Positions 8,313 to 16,231 of a DNA stretch of 64,000 bases are shown piece after piece. Both the position numbers and the translations under genes were made by a program. Each line of letters starts with the position of its first letter. The first letter of the stretch is position 1. The stretch is taken from positions 202,838 to 266,837 of the forward strand of contig JANQPO010000019.1 of the NCBI GenBank assembly GCA_028289445.1, written 5' to 3'. This stretch comes from Tepidamorphaceae bacterium (lineage in GTDB: Bacteria > Pseudomonadota > Alphaproteobacteria > Rhizobiales > JAKSCL01). Under the pieces are notes generated by a model. That model was given only the letters and a program-made list of their open reading frames with translations. It ran no database searches and was not told the origin of the DNA.

Positions 8313-8789
8313 ATGTCCGAACTGCCCCGAACCAATCCTGCGGCCGTGCGCCATCCCGTTGTCGCCGTCGTCCGGCATCTGGTGTGCTGGATGGCCGCCA
8401 TTCCCGACTGGACGTATCTGACACTCGCCCGGTTGGTCATTGCAATCGTCGTGTGGCAGTCGGGTCGGGAGAAAGCCGAGGGCGTGACGGTCAAGACCGA
8501 CACGCTCTACACGTTCGAGTTCGACTACCGACTTCCGCTCATCAATCCGTATGTCGCGGCCTATCTCTGGACCGTTGCGGAGCATATCCTGCCGATCCTC
8601 ATCGCAATCGGTCTCGGATCGCGTTTTGTGGCCGTGATCCTGCTGCTGATGACGCTCATCGCGCAGGTCTACATCGCGCCCGACGACTTGGCCGCCCATG
8701 GTCTTGCCAGCGTGGTCCTTCTGGTCATCGTCGCGCGCGGCTCGGGACCCCTGTCGCTCGATCGGTTGATCGCCAGACGATTCACGTAG
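8313..8789 (+). CDS. DoxX-family membrane protein
   Basis: 158-residue protein with about four membrane segments. It starts with a cytoplasmic leader, then a helix containing LTLARLVIAIVVWQSG, a soluble patch, and paired helices around WTVAEHILPILIAIG and residues 105-150. This is the DoxX layout. The ATG at 8313 is chosen over 8283 because GAAGGA lies about 8 bp before it. DoxX proteins are linked to redox or thiol stress and to quinol oxidase accessory roles, but the function of this copy cannot be told from context. It stands alone between the divergent glp operon and a convergent small gene. Confidence 0.75.
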   Translation: MSELPRTNPAAVRHPVVAVVRHLVCWMAAIPDWTYLTLARLVIAIVVWQSGREKAEGVTVKTDTLYTFEFDYRLPLINPYVAAYLWTVAEHILPILIAIGLGSRFVAVILLLMTLIAQVYIAPDDLAAHGLASVVLLVIVARGSGPLSLDRLIARRFT

Positions 8790-8872
8790 CCAACTCGTCC
8801 GATTGCCCTGCCGGCGCCAGCGACCCTCGCCAGACGGGTTGAAGACGGAGGGCGCGACGGTCGGAGTTTAGG

Positions 8873-9145
8873 TTATCCGGCCGGGCACGGCGCCGTCGAT
8901 GCCGACGCGCAATCAGGCCGAGGCGCTGCTTCCCGCTTGACCGCGACCGCCGTCGGTCGCGGGTCATCCGCCGCCAAAGCGTTTCGATCGAAGGGCAAAT
9001 CAGCCAGTTCGACCAGCGACATGCGCTCTAGGTCCGGATGCGACAACGGATCGCGCCACCAGCGCGGATTGCAATTCGATCCGGCATCAGCGTGCAATGG
9101 GTGACCCCGATACCGGTTGATCAGAGCATTCATAAACTTAAGCAT
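8873..9145 (-). CDS. Small hypothetical protein divergent from LysR gene (DUF1127-like motif)
   Basis: 90-residue protein with strongly GC-ending codons typical of real genes here. An N-terminal stretch MLKFMNALINRYRG is followed by WWRDPLSHPDLERMSLVELADLPFDR near residues 30-56. The ERMSLVELADLPF part recalls short alphaproteobacterial DUF1127-type proteins that often sit next to GcvA-like LysR genes, but I would not name the family with certainty. The start could also be the Met at 9133. It is divergent from the LysR gene across a 70-bp gap with an inverted repeat, so it may be that regulator's target. Confidence 0.55.
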   Translation of the reverse strand: MLKFMNALINRYRGHPLHADAGSNCNPRWWRDPLSHPDLERMSLVELADLPFDRNALAADDPRPTAVAVKREAAPRPDCASASTAPCPAG

Positions 9146-9166
9146 GCCTACGATCTAAGCGACAGT

Positions 9167-9184
9167 TCCATTGATTTTAATGGA
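9167..9184. promoter_or_regulatory. Inverted repeat in lysR intergenic region
   Basis: TCCATT and AATGGA arms with a 6-nt spacer lie in the 70-bp region between the LysR gene and the divergent small gene. The dyad size fits a LysR-type binding site controlling one or both genes. Assignment is by position and symmetry only. Confidence 0.45.
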
Positions 9185-9215
9185 TAAATTCCTATTCTTG
9201 CTTTAGGAAAACTAT

Positions 9216-10112
9216 ATGAAAAACCTGAATGCCGTGCATTTGAACGGGCTGAGGGCGGTCGAAGCGGTTGGCCGGCTCGGCACGTTGCGCGCGGCGGCGG
9301 ACGAACTGAATGTCACGGTCGGCGCCGTCAGCCAACAAGTGCAAAAGGCCGAACTGCAGCTCGGCCGGATCTTGTTCGAGCGCTCTCGAAAGGGCCTAAC
9401 GCCGACAGCGCAAGGCGCGGACATCCTTGCGCACTTGACCCGTGGACTCTTTGAACTGTCCACTGCCGTGTCCATTGCGCGCCAAACCGCCGAGAATACG
9501 CTAACGGTGTCCGTCGCGCCGGTGTTTGCCGGGAAGTGGCTGGTCTGGCGCCTGCAAGAGTTCAACGCCGCCCATCCCGGCATCCGGATCCGGGTCGACG
9601 CGACGGTCGAGCGCGCCGATCCGAACACGTCCGACGTCGACATTTGCATCCGAATCGGCCGCGGACCCTGGCCGAATGTCCGGGCCGACAAGCTGATCGA
9701 CCATCGCGTCTTCCCGGTTTGCAGTCCGGAAATGGCCAATCGACTGAGAACCGTCGACGATCTGGCGCGCGTACCGATTATCCGAGACCCACATGCCATG
9801 TTCGGCTGGAATGTCTGGCTCGATCCGAACGGACTCAATGAGGATATCCTGGACGAGGGTCCAGTGTTCTCCGACGCATCGCTGTGTCTCGACGCAGCAG
9901 TGGCCGGCCAGGGTGTGTTCCTCGCCTGGGAGACGCTCGCCTGTGACGGACTGGCGGCCGGCCGCCTGGTCGAGCCGTTTCCAGGTCGTTATCCGACCGG
10001 CAATTCATATTGGTTCATCACGGCGCACAACACGCGGCCGACCGCGAACACGCGGGCGTTCGAACGCTGGCTGCGCCATGAACTGGCGGAGTCCATCGGC
10101 GTGGAGGCATAA
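9216..10112 (+). CDS. LysR-family transcriptional regulator, GcvA-like
   Basis: 298-residue LysR regulator. The N-terminal HTH (about residues 8-66) reads AVEAVGRLGTLRAAADELNV then VGAVSQQVQKAE, and a LysR substrate-binding domain covers about residues 92-290. The domain layout and HTH resemble the GcvA branch, which usually controls a divergent neighbour. The neighbour here is the small gene at 8873-9145. Effector unknown. The 3' end runs into a hairpin at 10129-10147 with a T-run, followed by the convergent galU. Confidence 0.9.
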   Translation: MKNLNAVHLNGLRAVEAVGRLGTLRAAADELNVTVGAVSQQVQKAELQLGRILFERSRKGLTPTAQGADILAHLTRGLFELSTAVSIARQTAENTLTVSVAPVFAGKWLVWRLQEFNAAHPGIRIRVDATVERADPNTSDVDICIRIGRGPWPNVRADKLIDHRVFPVCSPEMANRLRTVDDLARVPIIRDPHAMFGWNVWLDPNGLNEDILDEGPVFSDASLCLDAAVAGQGVFLAWETLACDGLAAGRLVEPFPGRYPTGNSYWFITAHNTRPTANTRAFERWLRHELAESIGVEA

Positions 10113-10128
10113 TGAAGAAGCTGTCCGG

Positions 10129-10151
10129 CGGCGCCTATCCTGCGCCGTTTT
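10129..10151 (+). terminator. Probable rho-independent terminator of the LysR gene
   Basis: Stem CGGCGC/GCGCCG with a 7-nt loop followed by TTTT on the plus strand, 17 bp after the LysR stop. It overlaps the 3' end of the convergent galU. Confidence 0.5.
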
Positions 10152-11019
10152 CGGCAAGCAGCGCCGTGACAACGTCGCGAAACTCGGCGGCGATGTCGCT
10201 ACGATCGAGCGCAAAGGCGACATTGGCCTCCAAGAACCCCACCTTGTTGCCGCAATCGAAGCTCTTGCCGTTGAACTTGACGCCGTAAAAGGCCTGGCTT
10301 TCGGCCAGTTTGATCATGGCGTCGGTGAGTTGGATTTCGTTGCCGGCGCCGCGCTCATGCCGGGCCAAGAGGCCCATGATCTCCGGCTGAAGAATATAGC
10401 GGCCGTTGATGAAGAGATTGGAGGGTGCGGCATCGACCGACGGTTTTTCGATCATCTCGGTGAGACGGTGCCCCTTTCCGGCCGGCTCGCCGAGCCCGAC
10501 GATGCCGTAGCGGCTGACATGCTCCGGATCGCAAGCCTCCAGCGACAAGACGTTGCCGCCATAGGCGTCATAGATCTCCATCATCTGTGCCAGACAGCCC
10601 GGTTCACCCTTCATCACCATGTCGGGCAAAAGCAGCGCGAATGGTTCGTCGCCGACGATGTCACGGGCACACCACACCGCATGGCCAAGGCCAAGGGGCT
10701 CTTGCTGGCGCGTGAATGTGGCGGTGCCCGCCACCGGCAAACTCGCGGATAAGGCCTCCAGTTCGGCCGTCTTGCCCCGCGCCTTCAACGTGCTTTGCAA
10801 TTCCACCTGGATATCGAAATGGTCCTCAATCACGCCCTTGTTGCGGCCGGTGACGAAGACGAAATGCTCGATGCCCGCCGCCCGTGCTTCCTCGACGGCA
10901 TATTCGATGACCGGCTTGTCGACGACAGTGAGCATTTCCTTTGGGACCGCCTTGGTCGCCGGCAGGAAACGCGTACCCAGGCCAGCGACGGGAAACACGG
11001 CTTTGCGGATTTTCTTCAT
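10135..11019 (-). CDS. galU: UTP--glucose-1-phosphate uridylyltransferase
   Basis: Makes UDP-glucose from UTP and glucose 1-phosphate in the cytoplasm, feeding cell-envelope and exopolysaccharide synthesis. 294 residues, the family's usual size. The N-terminal nucleotidyltransferase motif is [18 protein letters not shown], followed by [20 protein letters not shown]. Family motifs [10 protein letters not shown] and FALLLPD are also present. It is divergent from galE (104-bp gap), which uses its product, so the pair forms a UDP-sugar module. Convergent with the LysR gene. Confidence 0.95.
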   Translation of the reverse strand: MKKIRKAVFPVAGLGTRFLPATKAVPKEMLTVVDKPVIEYAVEEARAAGIEHFVFVTGRNKGVIEDHFDIQVELQSTLKARGKTAELEALSASLPVAGTATFTRQQEPLGLGHAVWCARDIVGDEPFALLLPDMVMKGEPGCLAQMMEIYDAYGGNVLSLEACDPEHVSRYGIVGLGEPAGKGHRLTEMIEKPSVDAAPSNLFINGRYILQPEIMGLLARHERGAGNEIQLTDAMIKLAESQAFYGVKFNGKSFDCGNKVGFLEANVAFALDRSDIAAEFRDVVTALLAENGAG

Positions 11020-11123
11020 AGTTCGTCCGATGCGGTGGCGTCCGGCCCGCTTTGCTTACGCTAATGAAAGGGTTTGTGTGAACACTTGACGTGTTATTCA
11101 TCTGTCTAAGCACTGGACAAAAG

Positions 11124-12116
11124 ATGACCGTACTCGTGACAGGCGGCGCCGGCTATATCGGCAGCCACATGGTTCTGGAACTGGTCGATCGCGGCGAAGA
11201 CGTTGTTGTCGTTGATAATTTGTCGACGGGCTTCGACTGGGCGGTGCACGAAAAGGCGACGCTGGTGTCCGGCGATATCGGCGATCAGGACCTCGTTGAA
11301 GCCGTCATTGCCGCTCATGGCGTTAACGCCATCATTCACTTCGCCGGCTCCATTGTCGTTCCCGATTCGGTGACCGATCCGCTTGGCTACTATTTCAACA
11401 ACACGGTCAAATCGCGGGCTTTGATCGAATCGGCGGTGCGGTCCGGCGTCCGGCACTTCATCTTCTCGTCGACCGCGGCCGTTTATGGCATGCCCGACAC
11501 TATTCCGGTGCCCGAGGACGCCCGGCTCGATCCCATGTCGCCTTACGGCTCCTCGAAGCGCATGACCGAAATCATGCTGCGCGATACGGCGGCCGCGCAC
11601 GACTTCCGCTATGCGGCGCTTCGCTATTTCAATGTCGCGGGCGCCGATCCCGCCGGCCGCAGCGGTCAATCGACGCCGCGCGCCACCCACCTCATCAAGG
11701 TCGCGTGCCAGGCGGCGCTCGGGCATCGCAGCCATCTCGATGTCTTCGGCACGGACTATGACACCCGCGATGGCACCTGCATCCGCGATTACATCCACGT
11801 CACCGATCTGGTCCGTGCCCACGGCCTGGCGCTCGACTATTTGCGCGATGACGGAGCCGAACTGGTGGTCAATTGCGGTTATGGTAAAGGCTTCACCGTC
11901 ACCGAAGTCGCCGAAACGGTGAAGACCGTGTCCGGAGTCGATTTCGAGGTCAAGCTGGCGGACCGGCGGCCCGGCGATCCGGCGGAGATTGTCGCCATGG
12001 CCGAGCGCATTCGCACCACGCTCGGCTGGTCACCCCGGCACGATGACCTTGAGGGGATCGTCAAGTCCGCGCTCGACTGGGAACGGCGACTCCATAACAG
12101 ATCGGCCGCTGCCTAA
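11124..12116 (+). CDS. galE: UDP-glucose 4-epimerase
   Basis: NAD-dependent interconversion of UDP-glucose and UDP-galactose. About 330 residues, an extended short-chain dehydrogenase. The Rossmann motif TGGAGYIGSH opens the protein, and the catalytic YxxxK appears as SPYGSSK (about residue 145). I chose the ATG at 11124, giving MTVLVTGGAGYIG. The longer reading from 11091 adds residues unlike the family. It is divergent from galU. The 104-bp gap holds a weak AACAC/GTGTT dyad overlapping a TTGACG hexamer (11086-11091) that could be a -35 box. Confidence 0.93.
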   Translation: MTVLVTGGAGYIGSHMVLELVDRGEDVVVVDNLSTGFDWAVHEKATLVSGDIGDQDLVEAVIAAHGVNAIIHFAGSIVVPDSVTDPLGYYFNNTVKSRALIESAVRSGVRHFIFSSTAAVYGMPDTIPVPEDARLDPMSPYGSSKRMTEIMLRDTAAAHDFRYAALRYFNVAGADPAGRSGQSTPRATHLIKVACQAALGHRSHLDVFGTDYDTRDGTCIRDYIHVTDLVRAHGLALDYLRDDGAELVVNCGYGKGFTVTEVAETVKTVSGVDFEVKLADRRPGDPAEIVAMAERIRTTLGWSPRHDDLEGIVKSALDWERRLHNRSAAA

Positions 12117-12130
12117 CGGATGACTCAATT

Positions 12131-12148
12131 GTCGGCAACACAGCCGAC
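12131..12148 (+). other. Hairpin after galE
   Basis: GTCGGC/GCCGAC with a 6-nt loop, 15 bp after the galE stop and without a T-run. It may help end galE transcription or protect its 3' end. Weak support. Confidence 0.3.
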
Positions 12149-12230
12149 GCGAAGACGCCGCCATACATGTCACGAACCTGGCGGCTCGTACAGCGTAGTC
12201 CCATTCATCGACCCAATGGATTGAGGAACG

Positions 12231-13439
12231 ATGCAACGTTCAGCACTCCTGGCAGGCCTGGCGATTGGCGCCACGGTCTATGCCACCGATTCCAGCGCCA
12301 ACAGCTTTGCGCATTGCGTATCCGCCCTGCGTTCGAGCGCGACCGCCTCTGGGGTTTCACAAGCCGTGTTCGACACCGCGCTACGCGGCGTCAGACCGGA
12401 TCCAGAGGTCTTGGAAAAAGCGTCTCGCCAGCCCGAATTCACCAAGCCGATTTGGGAGTATTTGGACGGCGCGGTCTCGGATCGCAGAGTCGCCGACGGG
12501 CGAAAGATGAAGCGCCGGTATCGGCGTCAGCTTGCCGCTATCGAAGCGACCTATGGCATTGATCGGCATATCCTTTTAGCGATCTGGGGTCTTGAGTCCG
12601 CCTACGGCGCGGTGCTCGACAATCCCGAAATCGTCAAGCCGACAATCCGCTCTTTGGCAACACTTGCCTGCCAGGGCGGGCGACGCGCGAAGTTTGGCCG
12701 CACACAGTTGACGGCAGCCTTACAGATCATTGAACGCGGCGACATCGCCGCTGGCCAGATGACCGGCTCCTGGGCGGGCGCGATGGGCCATACGCAGTTC
12801 ATTCCAACAACCTACAACGCCTATGCCGTCGATTTCACCGGCGACGGTCGGCGCGATATCTGGCACTCCGTGGGCGACGCGCTCGCCTCAACGGCCAACT
12901 ACCTCGCCAAATCCGGATGGCGGACCGGCGCGCCATGGGCCTATGAAGTGCGTTTGCCAGCCGGTTTCGACTTCACGCTCGCGGACGGTGCCGAGGCGCG
13001 GCCAATCGCCGCATGGAAGCACGCCGGCATCGTTCACGCCGATGGCTCAAACCTTGATCCAGCGGGGGGCGACGCGACGTTGGTTTTGCCGGCCGGCGCT
13101 AGCGGGCCAGCCTTTCTGCTCTTTAAGAATCATCGTGTTATCCGGCGCTACAACAACGCTTTCGCCTATGCGCTGGCCATCGGCCATTTGGCGGACCGAA
13201 TCCGCGGCGACGGCCCGTTTGCAACCCCTTGGCCCCGCGCTGAAACGCCGCTCGATGTCGCTGAGCGCCGCGAGCTTCAGGCGATTTTGAACCGGCGCGG
13301 GTTTTCGGCCGGCGGCATTGACGGTAAGGTGGGTCCCAGGACCAGAAGCGCCGTGCGGGCCTTTCAACGGTCCGCGGGGTTGGTTGCCGACGGTTACCCA
13401 TCCCGGTCATTGTTGAAACGACTGCGCGCCGGAGGATGA
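12231..13439 (+). CDS. Lytic murein transglycosylase (MltB type) with peptidoglycan-binding domain
   Basis: 402-residue periplasmic enzyme that cleaves the MurNAc-GlcNAc bond of peptidoglycan, forming 1,6-anhydro ends. A short N-terminal hydrophobic signal (residues 1-23) precedes the SLT_2/MltB domain (about 28-325). The catalytic Glu is in IWGLESAYG (Glu 122), and the family's GSWAGAMGHTQFIP follows. A C-terminal PG_binding_1 domain (about 340-398) has VGPRTRSAVRAFQ. GAGGA precedes the ATG. Its stop is 3 bp from the DUF459 gene, so the two form an operon. Confidence 0.92.
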   Translation: MQRSALLAGLAIGATVYATDSSANSFAHCVSALRSSATASGVSQAVFDTALRGVRPDPEVLEKASRQPEFTKPIWEYLDGAVSDRRVADGRKMKRRYRRQLAAIEATYGIDRHILLAIWGLESAYGAVLDNPEIVKPTIRSLATLACQGGRRAKFGRTQLTAALQIIERGDIAAGQMTGSWAGAMGHTQFIPTTYNAYAVDFTGDGRRDIWHSVGDALASTANYLAKSGWRTGAPWAYEVRLPAGFDFTLADGAEARPIAAWKHAGIVHADGSNLDPAGGDATLVLPAGASGPAFLLFKNHRVIRRYNNAFAYALAIGHLADRIRGDGPFATPWPRAETPLDVAERRELQAILNRRGFSAGGIDGKVGPRTRSAVRAFQRSAGLVADGYPSRSLLKRLRAGG

Positions 13440-13442
13440 GCG

Positions 13443-14708
13443 ATGGCACTTGGCATGTGCCGCGGATCGACGTTGATGATCGCGTTGGCGGCGTTTTGCA
13501 TTGCCCTCTTCGCTCCGCTGGACGGTTCGCCAACGTCGGGCGAAGCCATCGCGCAGGAAAAGAAACGCGGCAACATCTTCCGAAACCTGTTCAAACGCCG
13601 CGACGCGCCACGTCCGTCGCGCGAGGTCGGCAAGCGCAGTACCAAGAAACGCGCGACCAAACGTCGTGCGAAGCGCAAGATTGTCGTTCGCCAGCGTTCG
13701 ACCAAGCGCCGTTCAACGGCGCGCCGTAGCTCGAACCCGGCAGCGCGGCAAACGGCCCGGCGCGTGGTCGCGACGCCGAACAAAAGCGAAGACGCCCGCG
13801 TTATATTGGTGATTGGCGACTTCCTGGCTGCCGGCCTGGCGCGCGGTCTGCGCAATACCTATGCCGATAATCCGACGATCGTTGTGATCGATCGGTCCAT
13901 GCCATCGTCCGGTCTCGTGCGCGCGGACCATTTCGACTGGCAGGCCCGCGCCGAGGAGTTCTTAACCACCGAGAAGCGGGTCGACCTCGTGGCGGTCGTC
14001 GTCGGTGCCAATGACGGCCAGGCCTTCCGTCGACCGCCGATCACATTCGGCGCGGAGGAATGGTCGGCGGCTTACAAAGAACGGGCGACGACCCTGATGC
14101 GTTCCATCGTCTCGGCCGGGAAGCCGGTGGTTTGGGTCGGCGTGCCGTCGATGCAAAAATCCTCTTTGTCGCGAAAGATCGCGTTTTTGAACGACGTTCA
14201 ACAGCAGGCTGCCGGCGAGGTGCCCGGCGTCACCTATGTGGACATTTGGGACGGTTTTGCCGACGAGAACGGCCGCTATGTGTCAACCGGCCCGGACGAG
14301 AAAGGCCAAGTTCGGCGACTGCGGACAAGCGATGGCATCAATCTCGCTTCGGCCGGCCGCAGTAAGATCGCGTTCTACGCGCAGCAGGAAATCGACAAAC
14401 TGCTCGGCTCGGTCTCGGCGATCGCGGCATTGCAGGTCGCGCCCGGTCAGGCTGGCCCGGATGCCGCTCGGCCCGTGCGCCCCGATGTGTGGGAGATGGT
14501 GCTGACTGGCGAGTCGGAGACCCCCGGTGCACCCGTCGCGCTTGCGGGCGCCAAACCAGATGCGCCGACCGATCTGAAGCCGAGAGAAGGCGATGTCGAC
14601 GCCGACATTGTCTCAAAGCGACTCCGCGACGGCCTGCCGCCGACTGCCCGGTCCGGTCGGGTCGACGAATTCACCGGCGGTGTGGACGAGGCACTTCCCC
14701 GGCTTTGA
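13443..14708 (+). CDS. Exported DUF459/SGNH-like protein with Arg/Lys-rich linker
   Basis: 421-residue protein. An N-terminal hydrophobic export signal (about residues 9-35) leads into a very basic stretch (about 45-108, many KR and RR pairs), then an SGNH-hydrolase fold of the DUF459 type (about 118-320) and a Pro/Asp-rich tail. The block-I motif reads VIGDFLAAGL: the usual GDS serine is Phe. DxxH-type block V is not clear. I recall other DUF459 proteins also having GDF, so the lack of the classical nucleophile may be a family trait. The coupling to a lytic transglycosylase suggests a cell-wall role, and the basic linker could bind anionic polymer. No activity is assigned. Confidence 0.8.
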   Translation: MALGMCRGSTLMIALAAFCIALFAPLDGSPTSGEAIAQEKKRGNIFRNLFKRRDAPRPSREVGKRSTKKRATKRRAKRKIVVRQRSTKRRSTARRSSNPAARQTARRVVATPNKSEDARVILVIGDFLAAGLARGLRNTYADNPTIVVIDRSMPSSGLVRADHFDWQARAEEFLTTEKRVDLVAVVVGANDGQAFRRPPITFGAEEWSAAYKERATTLMRSIVSAGKPVVWVGVPSMQKSSLSRKIAFLNDVQQQAAGEVPGVTYVDIWDGFADENGRYVSTGPDEKGQVRRLRTSDGINLASAGRSKIAFYAQQEIDKLLGSVSAIAALQVAPGQAGPDAARPVRPDVWEMVLTGESETPGAPVALAGAKPDAPTDLKPREGDVDADIVSKRLRDGLPPTARSGRVDEFTGGVDEALPRL

Positions 14709-14714
14709 CTTTGA

Positions 14715-14758
14715 GCATGGTCTTGTCCGAAAACCGCGCGCACTTTTCGGGACCATGC
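14715..14758. repeat. Dispersed Hyphomicrobiales-type structured repeat
   Basis: A 44-bp imperfect palindrome with outer arms GCATGGTC/GACCATGC and inner arms CCGAAAA/TTTTCGG. It lies exactly between two convergent genes (stops at 14708 and 14760). The GCATG-TCTTGTCC-GAAAA layout with a central CGCG-rich loop matches, from memory, a short repeat present in many copies in Hyphomicrobiales genomes. It may also act as a bidirectional terminator, since T4/A4 runs are inside the stem. This is the only copy I found in the window. Confidence 0.6.
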
Positions 14759-14759
14759 A

Positions 14760-15200
14760 TTAACCGCCTTCTGGGATTGTTACCACCGACAGTGTTACCA
14801 CGGTGCGCGAGACGTGCGTCTCGGTTCCATCGCTCACGGCGAACACGTCGGATTCCGCGACGCAAAGCGTGCGCCCCGGCTTTAGCACCCGAGCGCGGCA
14901 GACAAGCGCATCTCCCTTGGCTGGCCGCAGCAGATTGATCTTGAACTCGGCCGTCAGCACGGCCTGACCGGGGTCCAACAACGTCGTGGCCGCACAGCCG
15001 GCGGAATGATCGGCCATGGTCGCCTGCACGCCGGCATGGACGAACCCGTGATGCTGGCAATGGCGTTTCTTGACCGTCAGTCGAGTCTCGACAAAGCCGG
15101 GCTCGACGCGCGTCAGTTCGTAGCCGATATCGGCAACGAAGGGGGCCTGGTGGAAAATGGCCTTTGTGATCGCGATCGGATCCGTCGCCGGCTGGGTCAT
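14760..15200 (-). CDS. PaaI-family hotdog thioesterase
   Basis: 146-residue hotdog-fold protein likely to hydrolyse acyl- or aryl-CoA thioesters. The active-site region reads HHGFVHAGVQATMADHSAG (about residues 44-62), as in the PaaI/YbgC-like group, and is followed by LDPGQAVLTAEFKINLLRPA. The ATG at 15200 overlaps the stop of the upstream transporter gene by 4 bp. A much longer reading to 15518 runs antisense inside that gene and is rejected. The physiological substrate is unknown. Confidence 0.88.
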   Translation of the reverse strand: MTQPATDPIAITKAIFHQAPFVADIGYELTRVEPGFVETRLTVKKRHCQHHGFVHAGVQATMADHSAGCAATTLLDPGQAVLTAEFKINLLRPAKGDALVCRARVLKPGRTLCVAESDVFAVSDGTETHVSRTVVTLSVVTIPEGG

Positions 15201-16153
15201 GACAGTCTCTTTTGGAGTGTCCAGACCACGATGGCGTTGCCGGCGAGCACGAGTGTCAGGCCGATCAAGGACGTCATCGTCCATCGATAGTCTTCCAAAA
15301 CGCTTGAAATCAGCAAGGCGACGACTGGAAACATCACGGTCAAATAGCCGGCGCGGCCGGCGCCGATGCGGCCCAAAAGCGTGAGATAGGCCGCAAAAGC
15401 GACGACGGATGAAAAGACCGAGAGCCATAACAGCGAGCCAACATAGGGAACGCTCCACTCGAACGTTACGGGCAAGCCCCGCAAGGCGACGAACGCCGCC
15501 ATCCAGACGACGCCCCACGCCATGCCCCAGGCGTTTGCCTCAGCGACCGGAATCCCGGCGGCCTGCGTACGAGCGGAGATCATATTGCCGGCGACGAACA
15601 GGCAGTTCCCAAAGATGCATAGGCCGACAGCGCCCAGCACCGGACCGTTGATCGCCTGCCCGGCGATCTGCGGCCAGAAGATCGTTGCGATGCCGCTCAC
15701 GCCAAGACCCGCCGCAAACAGCACGCGGGGGTCGGGACGGGTGCGCGCAAGCACTGCGGCGACAAGCGTGTTCATGATCGAGACCAGGGAGAATAAAACG
15801 GCCAGATAGCCGGACGGAATCGTGTCCGACGCGTGGTAGAAGCACAGGAAATTGAAGGAGAACATCATCGCGCCCATGGTCGCGAACCGCAGATGGGCGG
15901 ATATCGGAAAGCGGGCCTTGCGCCCGCGCAGAACCACCCAAGCCGCCATGACAGCCGCCGCGATCCCGAAGCGATAGAGAATGGAGACCTCTTCGGCGAC
16001 GCCGGCCGCCGCATTGATCTTCAATGCATACCAGCTTGTTCCCCAGGCAAAGAGCGTTGCGGCGAACAATCCGAGATTGACGCCGCCTGGAGCGGACAGG
16101 TTCCGGTCCGGCGGGCGTGTTGGGGGCGCAAGGGATGCTACTTGATCGGTCAT
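15197..16153 (-). CDS. EamA/DMT-family transporter
   Basis: 318-residue inner-membrane protein with ten predicted helices formed by two EamA repeats (about residues 27-150 and 165-312). A signature-like FAWGTSWYALK lies in the first helix and SYLTVMFPVVALLISS-like sequence in the second half (GYLTVMFPVVALLIS). The family exports metabolites or amino acids, but the substrate cannot be told from sequence. It is coupled by a 4-bp overlap to the thioesterase downstream, so the two may act on the same compound. Confidence 0.88.
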   Translation of the reverse strand: MTDQVASLAPPTRPPDRNLSAPGGVNLGLFAATLFAWGTSWYALKINAAAGVAEEVSILYRFGIAAAVMAAWVVLRGRKARFPISAHLRFATMGAMMFSFNFLCFYHASDTIPSGYLAVLFSLVSIMNTLVAAVLARTRPDPRVLFAAGLGVSGIATIFWPQIAGQAINGPVLGAVGLCIFGNCLFVAGNMISARTQAAGIPVAEANAWGMAWGVVWMAAFVALRGLPVTFEWSVPYVGSLLWLSVFSSVVAFAAYLTLLGRIGAGRAGYLTVMFPVVALLISSVLEDYRWTMTSLIGLTLVLAGNAIVVWTLQKRLS

Positions 16154-16231
16154 GACACGACTTGGTCGTAAGGCGCGACACCTTGCCCAGCAAACCTCGC
16201 CCTGTCCAATCGCTAAGTTTGATCTATTCGA

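Noticed and set aside
8232..8699. 155-residue minus-strand ORF opposite the DoxX gene
   Set aside because: The plus-strand reading gives a coherent four-helix membrane protein with a ribosome site. The minus reading is charged and repetitive as expected of a shadow.
15201..15518. N-terminal extension of the PaaI thioesterase to 15518
   Set aside because: The extension lies within the upstream transporter gene in another frame and is Arg-rich. The ATG at 15200 gives the normal family start and a 4-bp overlap.
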